A DNA stretch of 64,000 bases from Phalacrocorax aristotelis. Taxonomy: Eukaryota > Chordata > Aves > Suliformes > Phalacrocoracidae. Shown here in pieces: positions 41,176 to 58,979 of this stretch; within the stretch, counting starts at the first letter, position 1, and every line of letters starts with the position of its first letter. A model generated the notes under the pieces. It was not told where the DNA came from. It ran no database searches and saw only the letters and a program-made list of their open reading frames with translations. Where the stretch lies: the NCBI RefSeq assembly GCF_949628215.1, contig NC_134310.1, positions 13,529,401 through 13,593,400 of the forward strand, in the 5' to 3' direction. The translations under genes were made by a program, and so were the position numbers.

Positions 41176-41786
41176 TGTCGTGGTTCAGCCTCAGCTGGCA
41201 ACTGAACACCACGCAGCTGCTCGCTCACTCCCCCCCCACCCCTGTGGGATGGGGAAGAGAATTGGACGAGCAAAAGAACTTGTGCGTTGAGATAAGCACA
41301 GTTTAATGATTACAATAAAATGATAATGATAAATGATTATGATAATAATGACAATAATGTTAATATAATAAAATGGAAAAGGAAGGGAAAGGGAAAACAG
41401 GAAAAAAAACCCACGGAAACACGAACGATACAACCGCTCACCACCCGTCGACCGACTCTGCCCGTCCCCGAGCCGCGATTGCTCCCTCCCCCCCGGCCAG
41501 CCCCTCCCAGGTAACACACTGGGCATGACGTTACATGATATGGAATATCCCTTTGGTCAGTTTGACTCCACTCTCTTAGCTGTGCCCCCTCCCCTCCCGG
41601 CTTCTTGTGCACCCAGCAGAGCATGGGAAGCTAGACATGTCCTTGACTAGTACAAGCGCTACCCAGCAACAGCCCAAACATCTGTGTGTTATCTCAACCA
41701 GGTTTTTTTCCATGCTAATTTCAAAGCACAGCACTATACCAGCTAGAGTGAAGAAAATTAACTCTATCCCAGCTAAAACCATGACA
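41176..41786 (-). repeat. 5' LTR of ERVL-like provirus (copy 2)
   Basis: 611 bases, TGTCATGG...CCACGACA on the minus strand, close match to the 3' LTR at 34754-35363. Flanking five-base duplications are GTGGG (34749-34753) and GGGGG (41787-41791), four of five matching, inside the G-rich part of the outer LTR. Confidence 0.93.
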
Positions 41787-42234
41787 GGGGGGAAGTAAAA
41801 TTCGTGGGTTGAGATAAAGACAGTTTAATAGGAGAGAAAAGGAAGGGAAAATAATAATAATGGTAAAAGAATATACAAAGTAAGGGATGCACAATGCAAT
41901 TGCTCACCACCTGCCGACTGGTGCCCAGCCCATTCCCAAGCCGCAGTCACTCCCCCCTGGCCAACTCCCCCCAGTTTATGTACTGAGCTTGATGTCACAT
42001 GGTATGGAATATCCCTTTGGCGAGCTTAGATCAGCTGTCCTGTCTGTTCCCCCTTCCCAGCTTCTCGCTGGCAGAGCACGGGAAGCTGAAAAGTCCTTGA
42101 CTAGTGCAAGCACTACTTAGCAACAACTAAAACATCAGTGTGTTATCAATATTATTCTCATCCTAAATCCAAAACACAACACTGTACCGGCTACTAGGAA
42201 GAAAGTTAACTCTATCCCAGCCAAAACAAGGACA
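41787..42234 (-). repeat. Outer solo LTR, second part
   Basis: Right part of the outer LTR, resuming at the G-rich stretch followed by AAGTAAAATTCGTGGGTTGAG and ending AACAAGGACA at 42234 (start of the LTR on the minus strand). ATCAG follows at 42235-42239, matching 34638-34642. Together with 34643-34753 it makes a solo LTR of about 555 bases, clearly diverged from the inner LTRs. Confidence 0.9.
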
Positions 42235-42239
42235 ATCAG

Positions 42240-47322
<5,083 letters not shown>

Positions 47323-47397
47323 CTGGGTGCTGAATCTGTGAACATCAGAGGGACTGACTAGATCAATGGAAGACATAGAGGAAGAGTGACTATAGGA
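47323..47397 (-). CDS. CERT1: CERT1 alternative Ser-rich exon, 25 codons
   Basis: Encodes SYSHSSSMSSIDLVSPSDVH then RFSTQ. It is the alternatively used exon that distinguishes the long form (GPBP/CERT-L) from short CERT. In the mammalian protein as I remember it the exon has 26 codons beginning PYSRSSS with two Asp before VH. Here one Asp codon is missing and Pro, Arg, Ala, Ser positions are changed. The reading frame and splice sites (acceptor CTGGTAG, donor GTACTG) are intact. In CERT this segment precedes START. Confidence 0.9.
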
Positions 47398-49108
<1,711 letters not shown>

Positions 49109-49195
49109 CTGTTCTTCCATTTTATCCTGTCTATCGAGAGCAGCTTCAACAGCATCAAAGAATTCTTCTTCATTAATCAGACTATTAGGACCCTC
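49109..49195 (-). CDS. CERT1: CERT1 exon: FFAT motif, residues 311-339
   Basis: A 29-codon exon encoding [20 protein letters not shown] then [16 protein letters not shown] at positions 321-327 is the FFAT motif that binds the ER proteins VAP-A and VAP-B, so CERT can bridge ER and Golgi; the acidic residues in front of it are kept. The acceptor is CCTAG and the donor GTATTG. Confidence 0.97.
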
Positions 49196-50640
49196 CTAGG
49201 GCATAAGAAACAAAACTAGTTCAAAATTTTGGAGACGTGAGAGCTCCGCTTAAGTTCAGTATTAGAAATAGATATTTATATGTTATGCATATAAATGACA
49301 GAAGGAAATTTCTTCCATAGACCTCAAATATTTTCTCCAATATTCTTAGATTACAACTAATCTGAAAACCCTACTTGTTAAAAGAAGTTATTTCCTTTAA
49401 CTACAATTTGGGGTAGTTCTATAAACAAGCAAAAAACCAGGAAACTGAGGACTGAGTAACAGCGTCAATATGCTTTGACATCAGTTTTAGGTTTTAATTA
49501 ACACATATCTTCTCTTAAAAATGTTTACAGTGTGTCAGTAAAGTAAACATATTAACATAATTGTGTAGTTAGACTCCTTCCAAGTATCCCAGTGACTTAG
49601 GGTGGATTTCAGATATGTGCTCAAAGCACAAGACAAAATCCTGGGGATCACTATTGAAAATTCTTGGAAAGAACAGTTTAACAATAAACAGCAGGTAGAG
49701 TTGAGTCAGCTACTAAAAACTTGTGTCCACTAATTAAAATGGTAACTTAAGAAAACTAGGTTTACTGCTTCTATTATATTGCAAAACAAACTGGTCCAGC
49801 AAATTTCAAAAACCTACTTTACAACAGGGATATCTGGGAGAAGCAGCTGGGTTCATAACCAGGTAGACAAAGTCCAACTTCCTATCCATCTTTTTCTTTT
49901 ATAGTGCCTCAGTCACAACAGAGAACCTAAGCTCAAGTATCTTTTAAGTATCCCAATGTATTAGTACTATTTTTCAGGCTATGGTTTGTAAATAGAAATC
50001 TGCTTGATTAACATAAATGAAAGGTCAAGTTCTTAAAAATTGTGCAAGCTGCATTATAGGTGCATTAGCTTACATTATTCTTCAGAAGATAGTTTAAGAG
50101 CCTTAGAATTTGAATAAATAACCAAACTGAGAAGGAAGCTGCTAAAACATGCAATTTAACAGAAGCAGCAGAACCTAAAATCATTGAATTTATCAACACA
50201 GTTCAAGTGGCAGTGACAAGTTAAAAATCAGTTCAAGTTAAACTTCAGATTCTAGGACTACTTCTGCAGTCAGGGTTTTCATATTTGCATTACATATCTA
50301 TACAGCTGACTCATTAAAAAGTAAGAGTACAAAACTTGCATATGGGCAGTATCAAACGTACAAGAAAAATAATAAAAAGTCAGCAGAAATATCTGTAAGC
50401 AAAATGCTTTAGACAAAAGCAGAATAAGAGAGACTTCTATTCTCAAAAATTAAGGATTTAGATTCTTCATTCAGTTTCAGTTTCCAAGGCAGAAAAAGAA
50501 AAGTGGCATGAAGATGCTTGCACAGCCGAAGACCTTGATTTACATGTGCGCGCGCGCGCACACACACGCTCTCCTTTGAGAAACAAACCAATCTTTAAAA
50601 GCCTTAGAATTTTTAAAAATTTCAAAAGCAGAATTTGTAC
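49196..50640 (-). other. CERT1: CERT1 intron with alternating purine-pyrimidine tract
   Basis: Intron of 1445 bases. It is unique apart from an alternating purine-pyrimidine tract at about 50542-50568 (TGCGCGCGCGCGCACACACA), a possible Z-DNA former and likely polymorphic. Confidence 0.8.
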
Positions 50641-50733
50641 CTCATAGTCTGGCCCTCCAAAGTGGGACTTTTTCTTCAGTTCTGTCACAGCATTTTTGTA
50701 TGCTTCTTCAATTCTTCTCCTTTTCTCTGTCTC
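50641..50733 (-). CDS. CERT1: CERT1 exon: residues 280-310, first exon after the break
   Basis: A 31-codon exon encoding [20 protein letters not shown] then [11 protein letters not shown]. It is the direct continuation, in phase, of the plus-strand exon ending RLDK at 14112, yet lies on the opposite strand 36.6 kb away. Acceptor TTTTACAG and donor GTACAA. The mammalian protein, as I remember it, has KKRRTEEAYKNAM; the changes here are conservative. Confidence 0.97.
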
Positions 50734-53219
50734 CTGTAAAATTACATGATCATTTGATGCAGCAAGAATGAATTGGCTGATAATAACATGCCAATAAATG
50801 GAATGACCAGTATAGGGGTTTTTCCCAAGTAACAATTGCAAAGCTGCTGATTTTCTGGTTTTGTTTGCATGCATGCATTATATGTGCCCATATACATGCA
50901 TATATAATACAAAGTTTGGGAAGCTAGCTACCTTGAGCATACCTTCTTTAAGTCATGTGGAAGAAACTAGATCAGCAAGAAAAATCTGGTATCTAGTTTA
51001 AGCATAGCTATTCCTGGTTTGTTGAGGGTCAGACTTGGTATCTGACAGTTTATATAAACTCCTTGACACAGATGCTTGGGCAGTGATAACAAATGGTGAA
51101 AAGTAAGACTGGTAGAAATCTAACTTGTTGAATGGGGTGAGATACTAGTGAATCACAGCATGTAAGCTTATATCTATGGCATAGGATCCACGTGAATAAT
51201 TTTGTGAACTTCATGCAGAGACTAACAACTCAACATCCTTCTCCCATAACAGGGGTGTGGCTGTACTAGAGCCACTAATGTCGTCTATGTCATTGTATAT
51301 TTTGAATAAAGAAGTAGTAATGGTGGAATCAGATTAAGCCTAGTATTTCCTCTGCAAATTCTACATACTGCCAGATATTCCCAGAGAAAGTGCTATAAAC
51401 ACTTCTGAAATTCTTGCAGAATTCAGCTTCAGTACATAAGATGTTTCTCTGTTCCCTTTCGGCAACTGGACACCACACACTACTTCTTGCAGATATGAGT
51501 ATAATTATTCAGCAACCCAATTTGAACTTTATGTGATTCAGTGGAAAACCCTTAACAACACTGAAAGGCTGAGTTTACCAACTGGGAATTTGGTGGTAAC
51601 ATTCACTCTGGAACACATACTTTCCAGTTTCTAGAGAAAAATTTGAAAAATAAAGCAACAGTTTTGATGCAAAACAAAGTAGCATAGTTTTCCACAGGAA
51701 AATTCTTAGGAAAAAAGCAGCAGTTAGATTAAGACAGTATTGCCTTTATCTGTGAATGTAGGCTTTTCCCTTCCTGAAACTATCACAAACAGGCAATAAC
51801 TGCTAACACTTGTGTTTCACAAATTTTTGCAAGTTTACCTATTTTGAAAGTAACTGGAGAGTCCTGAAGATGCATAAAGCATGACTTGAGTGTAAGTCAT
51901 TGAGAGAAAGCATAGAAGTTTTACCAGAACACTTGGAATGAAAAGCAAAAAAAAAAAAAAACCAAACCCAAAAAACATTTCCCCCACCAATCCCCACACT
52001 TTCTGTACTTCAATCTGCAAATTAGTGATAATTCACGTGTCAAAAGACAGCTCTCCAAATCTGCCAGCTTCTCTTGGCAACAACATTAAATAAGGCAGAA
52101 ACTGGGAAATTGTTTGATTGCACAGCAGAAAAATTACTGGTGTATTAAAACTCTGTAAAATTTAATGAGACATTTAAGTTACAGTTGTGAAAGGTGAACA
52201 TTCAGAAGATAAGTTTGCACATTAATGCCAATTAAGACAAAAGGAAACAAGAATAGAAAAATGTTACTGTAGTCAAGACAACAAGAAAAGCATCATCACA
52301 AGGATTTCGTTGCAAATAAAACAATGGACCAAATACTAGAGATTAAATCTTTTCCCTGTTTATCCATTTTCTTTAAAAAAGTCTGTTTAAAAAATACATT
52401 CAAGAGGCTCATACTGAAAAATATACTGCACTGGGAAAATGAAAATTCAAGCTCAATATCTTAAGAGCTAAGAATAAAAGGCCAAAAGCAAAACTGCAAC
52501 TACAAGTACCTTTAGATAACATTACATGCTTTTGTATTAATTTTATTCTGGCCATCTGACTGTTTTGGTAACAGAAAGAAAACTAAATATAGAATTCTAA
52601 AATTAAAATCACTAAATGCACTATTTTAGCAGTCACCTTCAAAATTAAAAGATGTTTTTATAATGATTTCTTGCTTTCGAAGGTTTAAAAATAAAGTTTC
52701 CAACCTTCAGAATGTAACTTAAAAACCTTTCACTTATTTAAAAAACAGGGTTTCTAGAGAAAGATACTCACTTCATAACACTGTACTCATATAAAGTCAA
52801 ACTGTAGTCAGCTCTGCATTCAACAAGTTCTGATGAACTTGAGCTTTTTAATACTAGAAATATTTAGGACAGCTATAATTTTGAAATATATTTGCTTCAA
52901 GTTCAGCAGACATAAATCTCTCTCGCATCTTTAGGCTAAACTGCCCCTCTATAAAAAGAAGGCTGTATAGTTTTGTGAAGTAGCAGGACTCTCACTAATC
53001 ACATTTGTGTTTTGCTGTCAAGTAAAACGTGGTTCTGAAGCTAGTGTAGCGAGGAGGCTGGAGAGGGAAAGAAAGCAAGCTGGACTGCAATGGTACTTAC
53101 ACTACTTGTAAAACACTCATTGCTTTTAGCCACTGACAGAGATCCTGTTCTTCCTGTGACAAACTTGCACAGCACAGAGCCTGTGGAGTGAATCTGCTGA
53201 TATGCAAAGGACAAACTTG
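50734..53219 (-). other. CERT1: CERT1 intron, unique part
   Basis: About 2.5 kb of AT-rich intron without a recognisable element, from the acceptor at 50734 to the target duplication of a solo LTR at 53220. Confidence 0.75.
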
Positions 53220-53224
53220 GCACT

Positions 53225-53720
53225 TGTGCTGGTTTTGGCTGAGAAGGGGTTAATTCTCCTCAATGTGGGGGTCAGCTACCTTTCCCGCTTCCCACGCTCT
53301 GCCGCGTGGCGGGGGGGGCTGGGAGGAGCAGGGCCATGGTGGGGGCGGCTGACCCCGACTGGCCAATGGCATGTTCATTCCATACCATGTGACACCATGA
53401 CCAGTATATTAAGGGGGGGCAGTTGGTGGCTCGGGAGTGGTATGGTGTTGAGTCGGTGGTGAGTAGCTGTGTTGTGTGCTGTTTGTTTCAGTGGTTTGTT
53501 CCCCCTCTCCCCTCCTTCCCTGCCTCTGTTCTCCTGGGGCTTTGCGCCTCTCGTTGTTCTCCATTACATTGCATTTCTGTTGTTGTTTCTTTTAATTTTA
53601 ATTTTTAAACTGTTCTTATCTCAACTCAAGAGCATTACCCTTCTGATTCTCGTCCCCATCTACTGGTGGGGGAGTGAGCAAGTGACTGTGTGGGGCTGAG
53701 CTGCCGGCTAAACCACGACA
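53225..53720 (+). repeat. Solo LTR, 496 bp, with 5-bp target duplication
   Basis: TGTGCTGGTTTTGGCTGAG...CCGGCTAAACCACGACA, flanked by GCACT on both sides (53220-53224 and 53721-53725). Contains a TATA-like AGTATATTAA near 53402 and the R/U5 landmark CTTATCTCAACTCAAGAG near 53620. It is the same family as the LTR at 57664-58156. Confidence 0.95.
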
Positions 53721-54164
53721 GCACTGCACCTTTCAGTTCTTCTACCTGGTCTTTTACAGGCACTGGACAGACTTACAAGAGCTTTAAAACTCTCCCAGCT
53801 AGAACAAACACAAATGGCTGCCTAATTAAATATAATTTCCCCCTCTAATCTCTCAGAGAAGATATTCTGAACTTTATAATCTTTCAATATTTACTTCCTT
53901 CTCAGAGCAGCATAAGCATCTATCCAAGAAAACCAAGAGTACAGAGATCAACATTGTTCTCCTCCTACATCTATTTATCAGATGACAGAGCAATGTTGGT
54001 TTCTTTTTTCTTAAGCCCATAGTTATAGAAGAGACTTTTACAGAGCCATGTTTAGCCACTAAAACAACAAGGTAACAAAACAAAAGAAGCCCTACAACTG
54101 AAGTGGGAAAAATAGTGTTAGCAAAGGTCTGAATACAGTTGACTCCTGTCTTTAATTCTTGTGC

Positions 54165-54890
54165 AGGTGTTAAGGTGTTGGTTGTGGGAGGAAGCCATGG
54201 GCTTCCCTGTGTCAGACACAGCTGGTTCCAGCCAGCTCCAAAACAGACCCACTGCAGGACACAGCTGAGCCCATCTGCCACATGTGTGGCACCTCTGTGA
54301 AAATGTATTTAAGAGCAAAAGACACCCCAAGGAGAGAGGAGGGGGAACAAAAAGTGAGAAACAGAGGGAATTCCAAGGCCAGAAAAGGATGAGGACTGCC
54401 AGGACAGAGAACATATCCACACTGCAGCCTATGGAGGATTCCCACTGGAGCAGATTTTTCCCAGATGACTACAGCCCTGGAAAGGACCCATGCTGGAGCA
54501 GGGGAAAAGTATGAGGGGGAAGGAGTGGCAGAGTCCAAAGTGTTTTGGACTGACTGCCAACCCTCCCCCAGTCCTGCACTGCTTGGGGCTAGCAAGCAGG
54601 GGGTAGAGGGGCCTGCAAGTGAAAGAGCGTAGTTGAGACTGGAAATAGGGGAAAAAAGCTGTTTTAGTGTCTGTCTTTTTGTTTCCCACTAACTGTATCT
54701 ATTTTAATCAGCAACAAATTGATTTTCCCCAAGTCGAGACTGTTCTGCCATGACAAGAACTAGTGAGCAATCTCCCTGTCTTTCTCTTGACCCATGAGCT
54801 TTCTCGTCCTATTTTTTTCCCCTGGTCCTGCTGAATGGGGTGATAAGTGAGCAGCTGGGTGGGCATTTGGCCATTTGGTGGGATTCTCTA
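54165..54890 (+). repeat. LTR-like element, old, boundaries unsure
   Basis: This stretch has the look of another bird ERV LTR: TATTTAAGAGC near 54306 as a TATA-like site, and CAACAAATTGATTTTCCCCAAG with the following TCTCTTGACCCATGAGCTTTC near 54710-54800 as R/U5. It ends near GGGTGGGCATTTGGC. I see no clear TG...CA ends or duplication, so both limits are approximate. Confidence 0.5.
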
Positions 54891-55384
54891 TTATTTAATT
54901 CAATCAAAATCTTCTCTTCTAAAAAGCTAGCAATTGGAGGAATCCAAATTAAAAAAAAGGTTATTTAATATTAGAATTACAGTACATAAGCATGAGTGTA
55001 CTGTAAACCCCAGAAAACGTCACTGACAAGTGTGACAAAGTCGCAGGTCTACCAAAGCAGAGCAACTTAAAATCTCCAAGTTTTTAGAAGCTTTTGCTAT
55101 TTTAATTTCTGGGAAACCAAGTCCAAGTAAGCTTGTGACCCCCTTTTAAATGTATTACCTCATACAGCATGAGTAATCAGTCACATGAGACTCAAAGCAA
55201 AAATTAGGTTTGCATTTGTTAACTGCTTGCAGCTAAAAACAAGTGCTTTAAAGTTAGTCCACAGAAGAAGAAAAACATGACAAATAACTAAAACCATTTC
55301 AAAATCTATATTAACATATACTAACCTACTGACAAGAAAAACTTATCTTCATCCATGCTCTAAGTAAAGTCTGATCTGTGAACT
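54891..55384 (-). other. CERT1: CERT1 intron, unique part
   Basis: About 490 bases of AT-rich sequence; nothing recognised. Confidence 0.65.
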
Positions 55385-55770
55385 GTGTTTGCTCAGCCTG
55401 GAGAAGAGAGCTTTTGTGGGGGAACTTAACAGAAGCCTTCCAATAGCTCTGAGGAAGTAATCAAGAAACTGAGACAGGTTCTTCACAGCAGTCTATAGTA
55501 GGAATATGAAAAACAATAGGCAAATACTGCAATAAGAGCTACTCCAACCAGATATAATGAAAGACTTTTTCATTATAACAAGAGTTGAGCAGCAGAACAG
55601 GATGCCTGGAAAGGCTGTGAGGACTCTGGTCTTGGAGACTTGAAATCAGACTTGATAAAGCCCTGAGCAACCTGGTCTGATGTCAAACTGTACCTCCTTT
55701 AAGCAGGATGTTGGACTAGAGACCTCTTGAGGTATCTTCCAACATGAATTACCCTATGATACCATGAACA
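55385..55770 (+). mobile_element. Old CR1 3' end
   Basis: Strongly decayed CR1 tail: TGCTCAGCCTGGAGAAGAGA at the start, AACAGGATGCCTGGAAAGGC in the middle, and GAGGTATCTTCCAACATGAAT with CCTATGATACC at the end. It is much older than the other CR1 copies here. Confidence 0.8.
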
Positions 55771-55848
55771 AGCTTCAAGTCTTAGGTCTGCTATAATTCC
55801 ACCAATTACCTAGACGAAGCAGTAATAAATTAACTGTTGATGGAAGTC

Positions 55849-56432
55849 TGTCATGGTTCAGCCTCAGTTGGCAACTAAACACCACGCAGCCGCTCGCTCA
55901 CTCCCCCCCCCCCGTGGGATGGGGAAGAGAATCGGAAGAGCAAAAGGACTTGGGTTGAGATAAGCACAGTTCAATAATTACAATAAAATAATAACAATAA
56001 TACTAATAATGATAATAATGACAATAATGTTAATATAATAAAATGGAAAAGGAAAAAAAACCAGAAACACAAATGATACAGCTGCTCACCACCCGCCGAC
56101 CAACACTGCCTGTCCCTGAGCCGCAATTGCTGCCTCCCCGCTCCAGCCAGCCCCTCCCAGTTAACATACTGGGCATGATGTTACATGATATGGAATATCC
56201 CTTTGGCCAGTTTGAATCCCCTCTCTCAGCTGTGCCCCTGCCCCTCCTGGCTTCCTGTGCACCCAGCAGAGCATGAGAAGCTAGAAAAGTCCTTGACTAG
56301 TACAAGCACTACCCAGCAACAGCCAAAACATCTGTGTGTTAGCTCAACGTTGTTTTCATGCTAAGTTCAAAGCACAGCACTATGCCAGCTAGAGTGAAGA
56401 AAATTAACTCTATCCCAGCTGAAACCATGACA
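55849..56432 (-). repeat. 3' LTR of ERVL-like provirus (3' part, copy 3)
   Basis: On the minus strand TGTCATGGTTTCAGCTGGG...GAGGCTGAACCATGACA, 584 bases, same family as the LTRs of copy 2 and preceded by the same purine tract (56433-56447). Flank on the far side is AAGTC on the + strand; it does not match the flank of the LTR at 14984. Confidence 0.92.
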
Positions 56433-57663
56433 GTATCCACCCCTTATTCCATATCATTTATATCATGCTCAGGTCCCATACTATCCAATACAATTTCAAT
56501 AATCCCTACTCGCCTTCTCATCCTTTAATAGAATATACAGAGTTCATTTATCATTCCCCTTGTCTATGGACCACCCCTGTAAAATGTCTGTGGAATGTCC
56601 ATTGAGTTCATTTAGTCCATGACTTTGGGTTTCATCTATTGTAAGAGTCTTTCGGACAGGTGCTGTGTGTGGTGTTGGATTGTTGCATGCTGAACTCAGT
56701 CCTCTTTCCATCACTGCTGCACTGTTAGTTCTTGTTCTCTCACTGCTGCACTTCGCTCAGTTCCATTGAAAGTTCATTTTTTTTTATTATTGATTTGAGA
56801 GATTCCCACCATGATACCATTGATATGGCATATAGCAACTGTAGTAGTGATGACATAGAACATTATATAGCAATTAACAGCATATTATACAGCTCATTGG
56901 CTGTTTTCACCCAAAAGCAAATCCCCTTGAGGTACACACCAGACTCCTCCATCCTCCTGCATCACCCACCAAGTGCACCCAGGTCCTCGAGCAAAAGCAA
57001 TCCCACAAATGGGTTTGCCTTTGCCAGAGGCAGGAATAACCCAGACTGTTTTGCCCAGCATATTTTTTCCGTGCACTACAGGGACTCTATCCCCTTCCAC
57101 AGTATGTAAGGGTTCTGATTGGGCAGGGCCAGCTTGCCTGGCAGATCCCCTTGTGTTGACTAACCAGTTGGCCTTTGCTAAATGTGTATCCCAGTGATTG
57201 AATGTTCCACCCCCTCATTGCTCTCAGTGTAGTCTTTAATAATCCATTGTACCGTTCAGTTTTCCCAGAGGGTGGTACATGATAGGGGATGTGATACACC
57301 CATTCAATGCCGTGCTCTTTGGCCCAGGTGTCTATGAGGTTGTTTTGGAAATGAGTCACGTTGTCTGACTCAATTCTCCCTGGGGTGCCGTGTCGCCACA
57401 GGACTTGTTTTTCGAGACCCAGGATAGTATTCCGGGCAGTGGCATGGGGCACGGGATATGTTTCCAGCCAGCTGGTGGTTGCTTCCACCATTGTAAGGAC
57501 ATGGCGCTTGCCTTGGCGGGTTTGTGGGAGTGTGATATAGTCAATTTGCCAGGACGCCCCATATTTAAGGTTCAGCCATCGTCCTCCATACCACAGAGGC
57601 TTTATCTGTATCTGCTTCGCTTGCTTGATTGCAGCGCATGTTTCACACTCATGGATAACCTGC
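56433..57663 (-). pseudogene. ERVL-like integrase, copy 3, broken
   Basis: Minus-strand integrase closely similar to copy 2. The open stretch 57491-57087 has QVLWRHGTPGRIESDNVTHF and SGKTERYNG, i.e. the second Asp and the Glu of the D,D-35-E core. Stops lie on both sides. About 650 bases without coding potential separate it from the LTR, as in copy 2, and no env is present. Its N-terminal zinc region is separated from the core by a solo LTR inserted at 57664. Confidence 0.85.
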
Positions 57664-58156
57664 TGTCGTGGTTTAGCCGGCAGCTCAGCCCCACACAGTC
57701 ACTCGCTCACTCCCCCACCGGTAGATGGAGACGAGAATCAGAAGGGTAATGCTCTTGAGTTGAGATAAGAACAGTTTAATAATTAAAATTAAAAGAAACA
57801 ACAACAGAAATGCAATGTAAAGGAGAACAACAAGAAGTGCAAAACCCCGGGCCCGGGGGGGAAGGGGGGGGGAGGGGAACAAACCGCTGAAACAAAAAGC
57901 ACGCGACGCATCCACTCACCGCCTGCCGACCTAACGCCACACCGCTCCCGAGCCGCAAACTGCCCCCCTTAATATACTGGTCATGATGTCTCATGGTATG
58001 GCATGAACATGCCATTGGCCATTGTGGGGTCAGCTGCCCCCACCATGGCCCTGCCCCTCCCAGCCCCCCGCCACGCAGCAGTGCGCTGGAAGTTGGAAAG
58101 GTAGCCGACCCCCCACGCTGAGGAGAATTAACCCCTTCTCAGCCAAAACCAGCACA
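57664..58156 (-). repeat. Solo LTR nested in provirus copy 3, 5-bp duplication
   Basis: 493 bases, TGTCGTGG...CAGCACA on the + strand (reads on the minus strand as TGTGCTGGTTTTGGCTGAG), flanked by CCTGC at 57659-57663 and 58157-58161. Same family as the solo LTR at 53225-53720. It splits the integrase region. Confidence 0.95.
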
Positions 58157-58979
58157 CCTGCACAATAGCGTCCATGGTCTAGTCCAGCCCTCGATCGTGA
58201 GCACATCTGTATGTTGCATCTCTCCCTTGATGGCCTGAGGTCTCATGGACCCACTGAGCTAGAAATAGTTCACCCTTATGTTGCCAGTCCAGATCCAACT
58301 CAGCCACTTCAATCTTGGCAGCCTGATCCACCTGCTGGTTCTTTTCATGTTCTTCAGTGGCCCAACTCTTGGGGACGTGAGCATCCACATGACGTACCTT
58401 CACAACCAGGTTCTCTACCCGGGCAGCAATATCTTGCCACAATGCGGCAGCCCAGGTGGTTTTGCCTCTGCGCTGCCAGTTGCTCTGCTTCCACGGCTGC
58501 AGCCAGCCCCACAGGGCATTTGCCACCATCCAGGAGTCAGTATAGAGATAGAGCACTGGCCACTTTTCCCGTTCAGCAATGTCTAAGACCAGCTGGATGG
58601 CCTTTACCTCTCCAAACTGGCTCTATTCATCTTCTCCTTCAGCAGTTTCTGCGACTTGTCATATAGGACTCCATACAGCAGCTTTCCATCTCCGGTGCTT
58701 TCCCACAAGATGACAGGACCCATCAGTGAACAGGGCATATTGCTTCTCCTTTTCTGGCAGTTTGTTATAGAGTGGGGCCTCTTCAGCACATGTCACCTCC
58801 TTCTCTGGTGATATTCCAAAGTCTTTGCCAATCTCTCTTTTTCAGTTGGAGTATAGTGGGCCTTGGACCCTCTGTATCCACAACTCCAAAACCCTAGGGG
58901 TAGACCTCGGGTCTCCCAGGTGCTTTCTGCCAGAGGCTCCAGGTAGGGCCATTTTCCCTGGCTGTAATGTAAAGCACAT
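58157..58979 (-). pseudogene. ERVL-like RNase H and integrase N-terminus, copy 3
   Basis: Minus-strand continuation of copy 3. 58556-58179 contains VLYLYTDSWMVANALWGWLQ-type RNase H sequence and HVDAHVP, then HETSGHQG of the integrase zinc region; 58789-58604 holds the part before it. Stops and frameshifts. The sequence between RNase H and RT is cut by a solo LTR at 58980. Confidence 0.85.

Larger units (their letters stand above)
34754..41786 (-). mobile_element. Complete ERVL-like provirus (copy 2), gag-pol, no env
   Basis: A 7.0-kb provirus in the order (minus strand) LTR, primer site, gag, protease, RT, RNase H, integrase, purine tract, LTR. It sits in the CERT1 intron between residues 428 and 429, in the same direction as the CERT1 exons on this strand. 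The YIDD active site, single gag-pol unit without env and LTR type point to the class III (ERVL) group. Stops and frameshifts in every gene show that it is defective; the LTR divergence of about 3 percent makes it the younger of the two proviruses. Confidence 0.92.

Noticed and set aside
34754-41786. Provirus copy 2 as an active retrovirus
   Set aside because: Stops and frameshifts occur in gag, protease-RT, RNase H and integrase, and there is no env.
54118-54595. Overlapping open frames in 54.1-54.7 kb as a gene
   Set aside because: They lie in an LTR-like repeat, lack conserved domains, and appear in several frames and both strands because the stretch is GC-richer.
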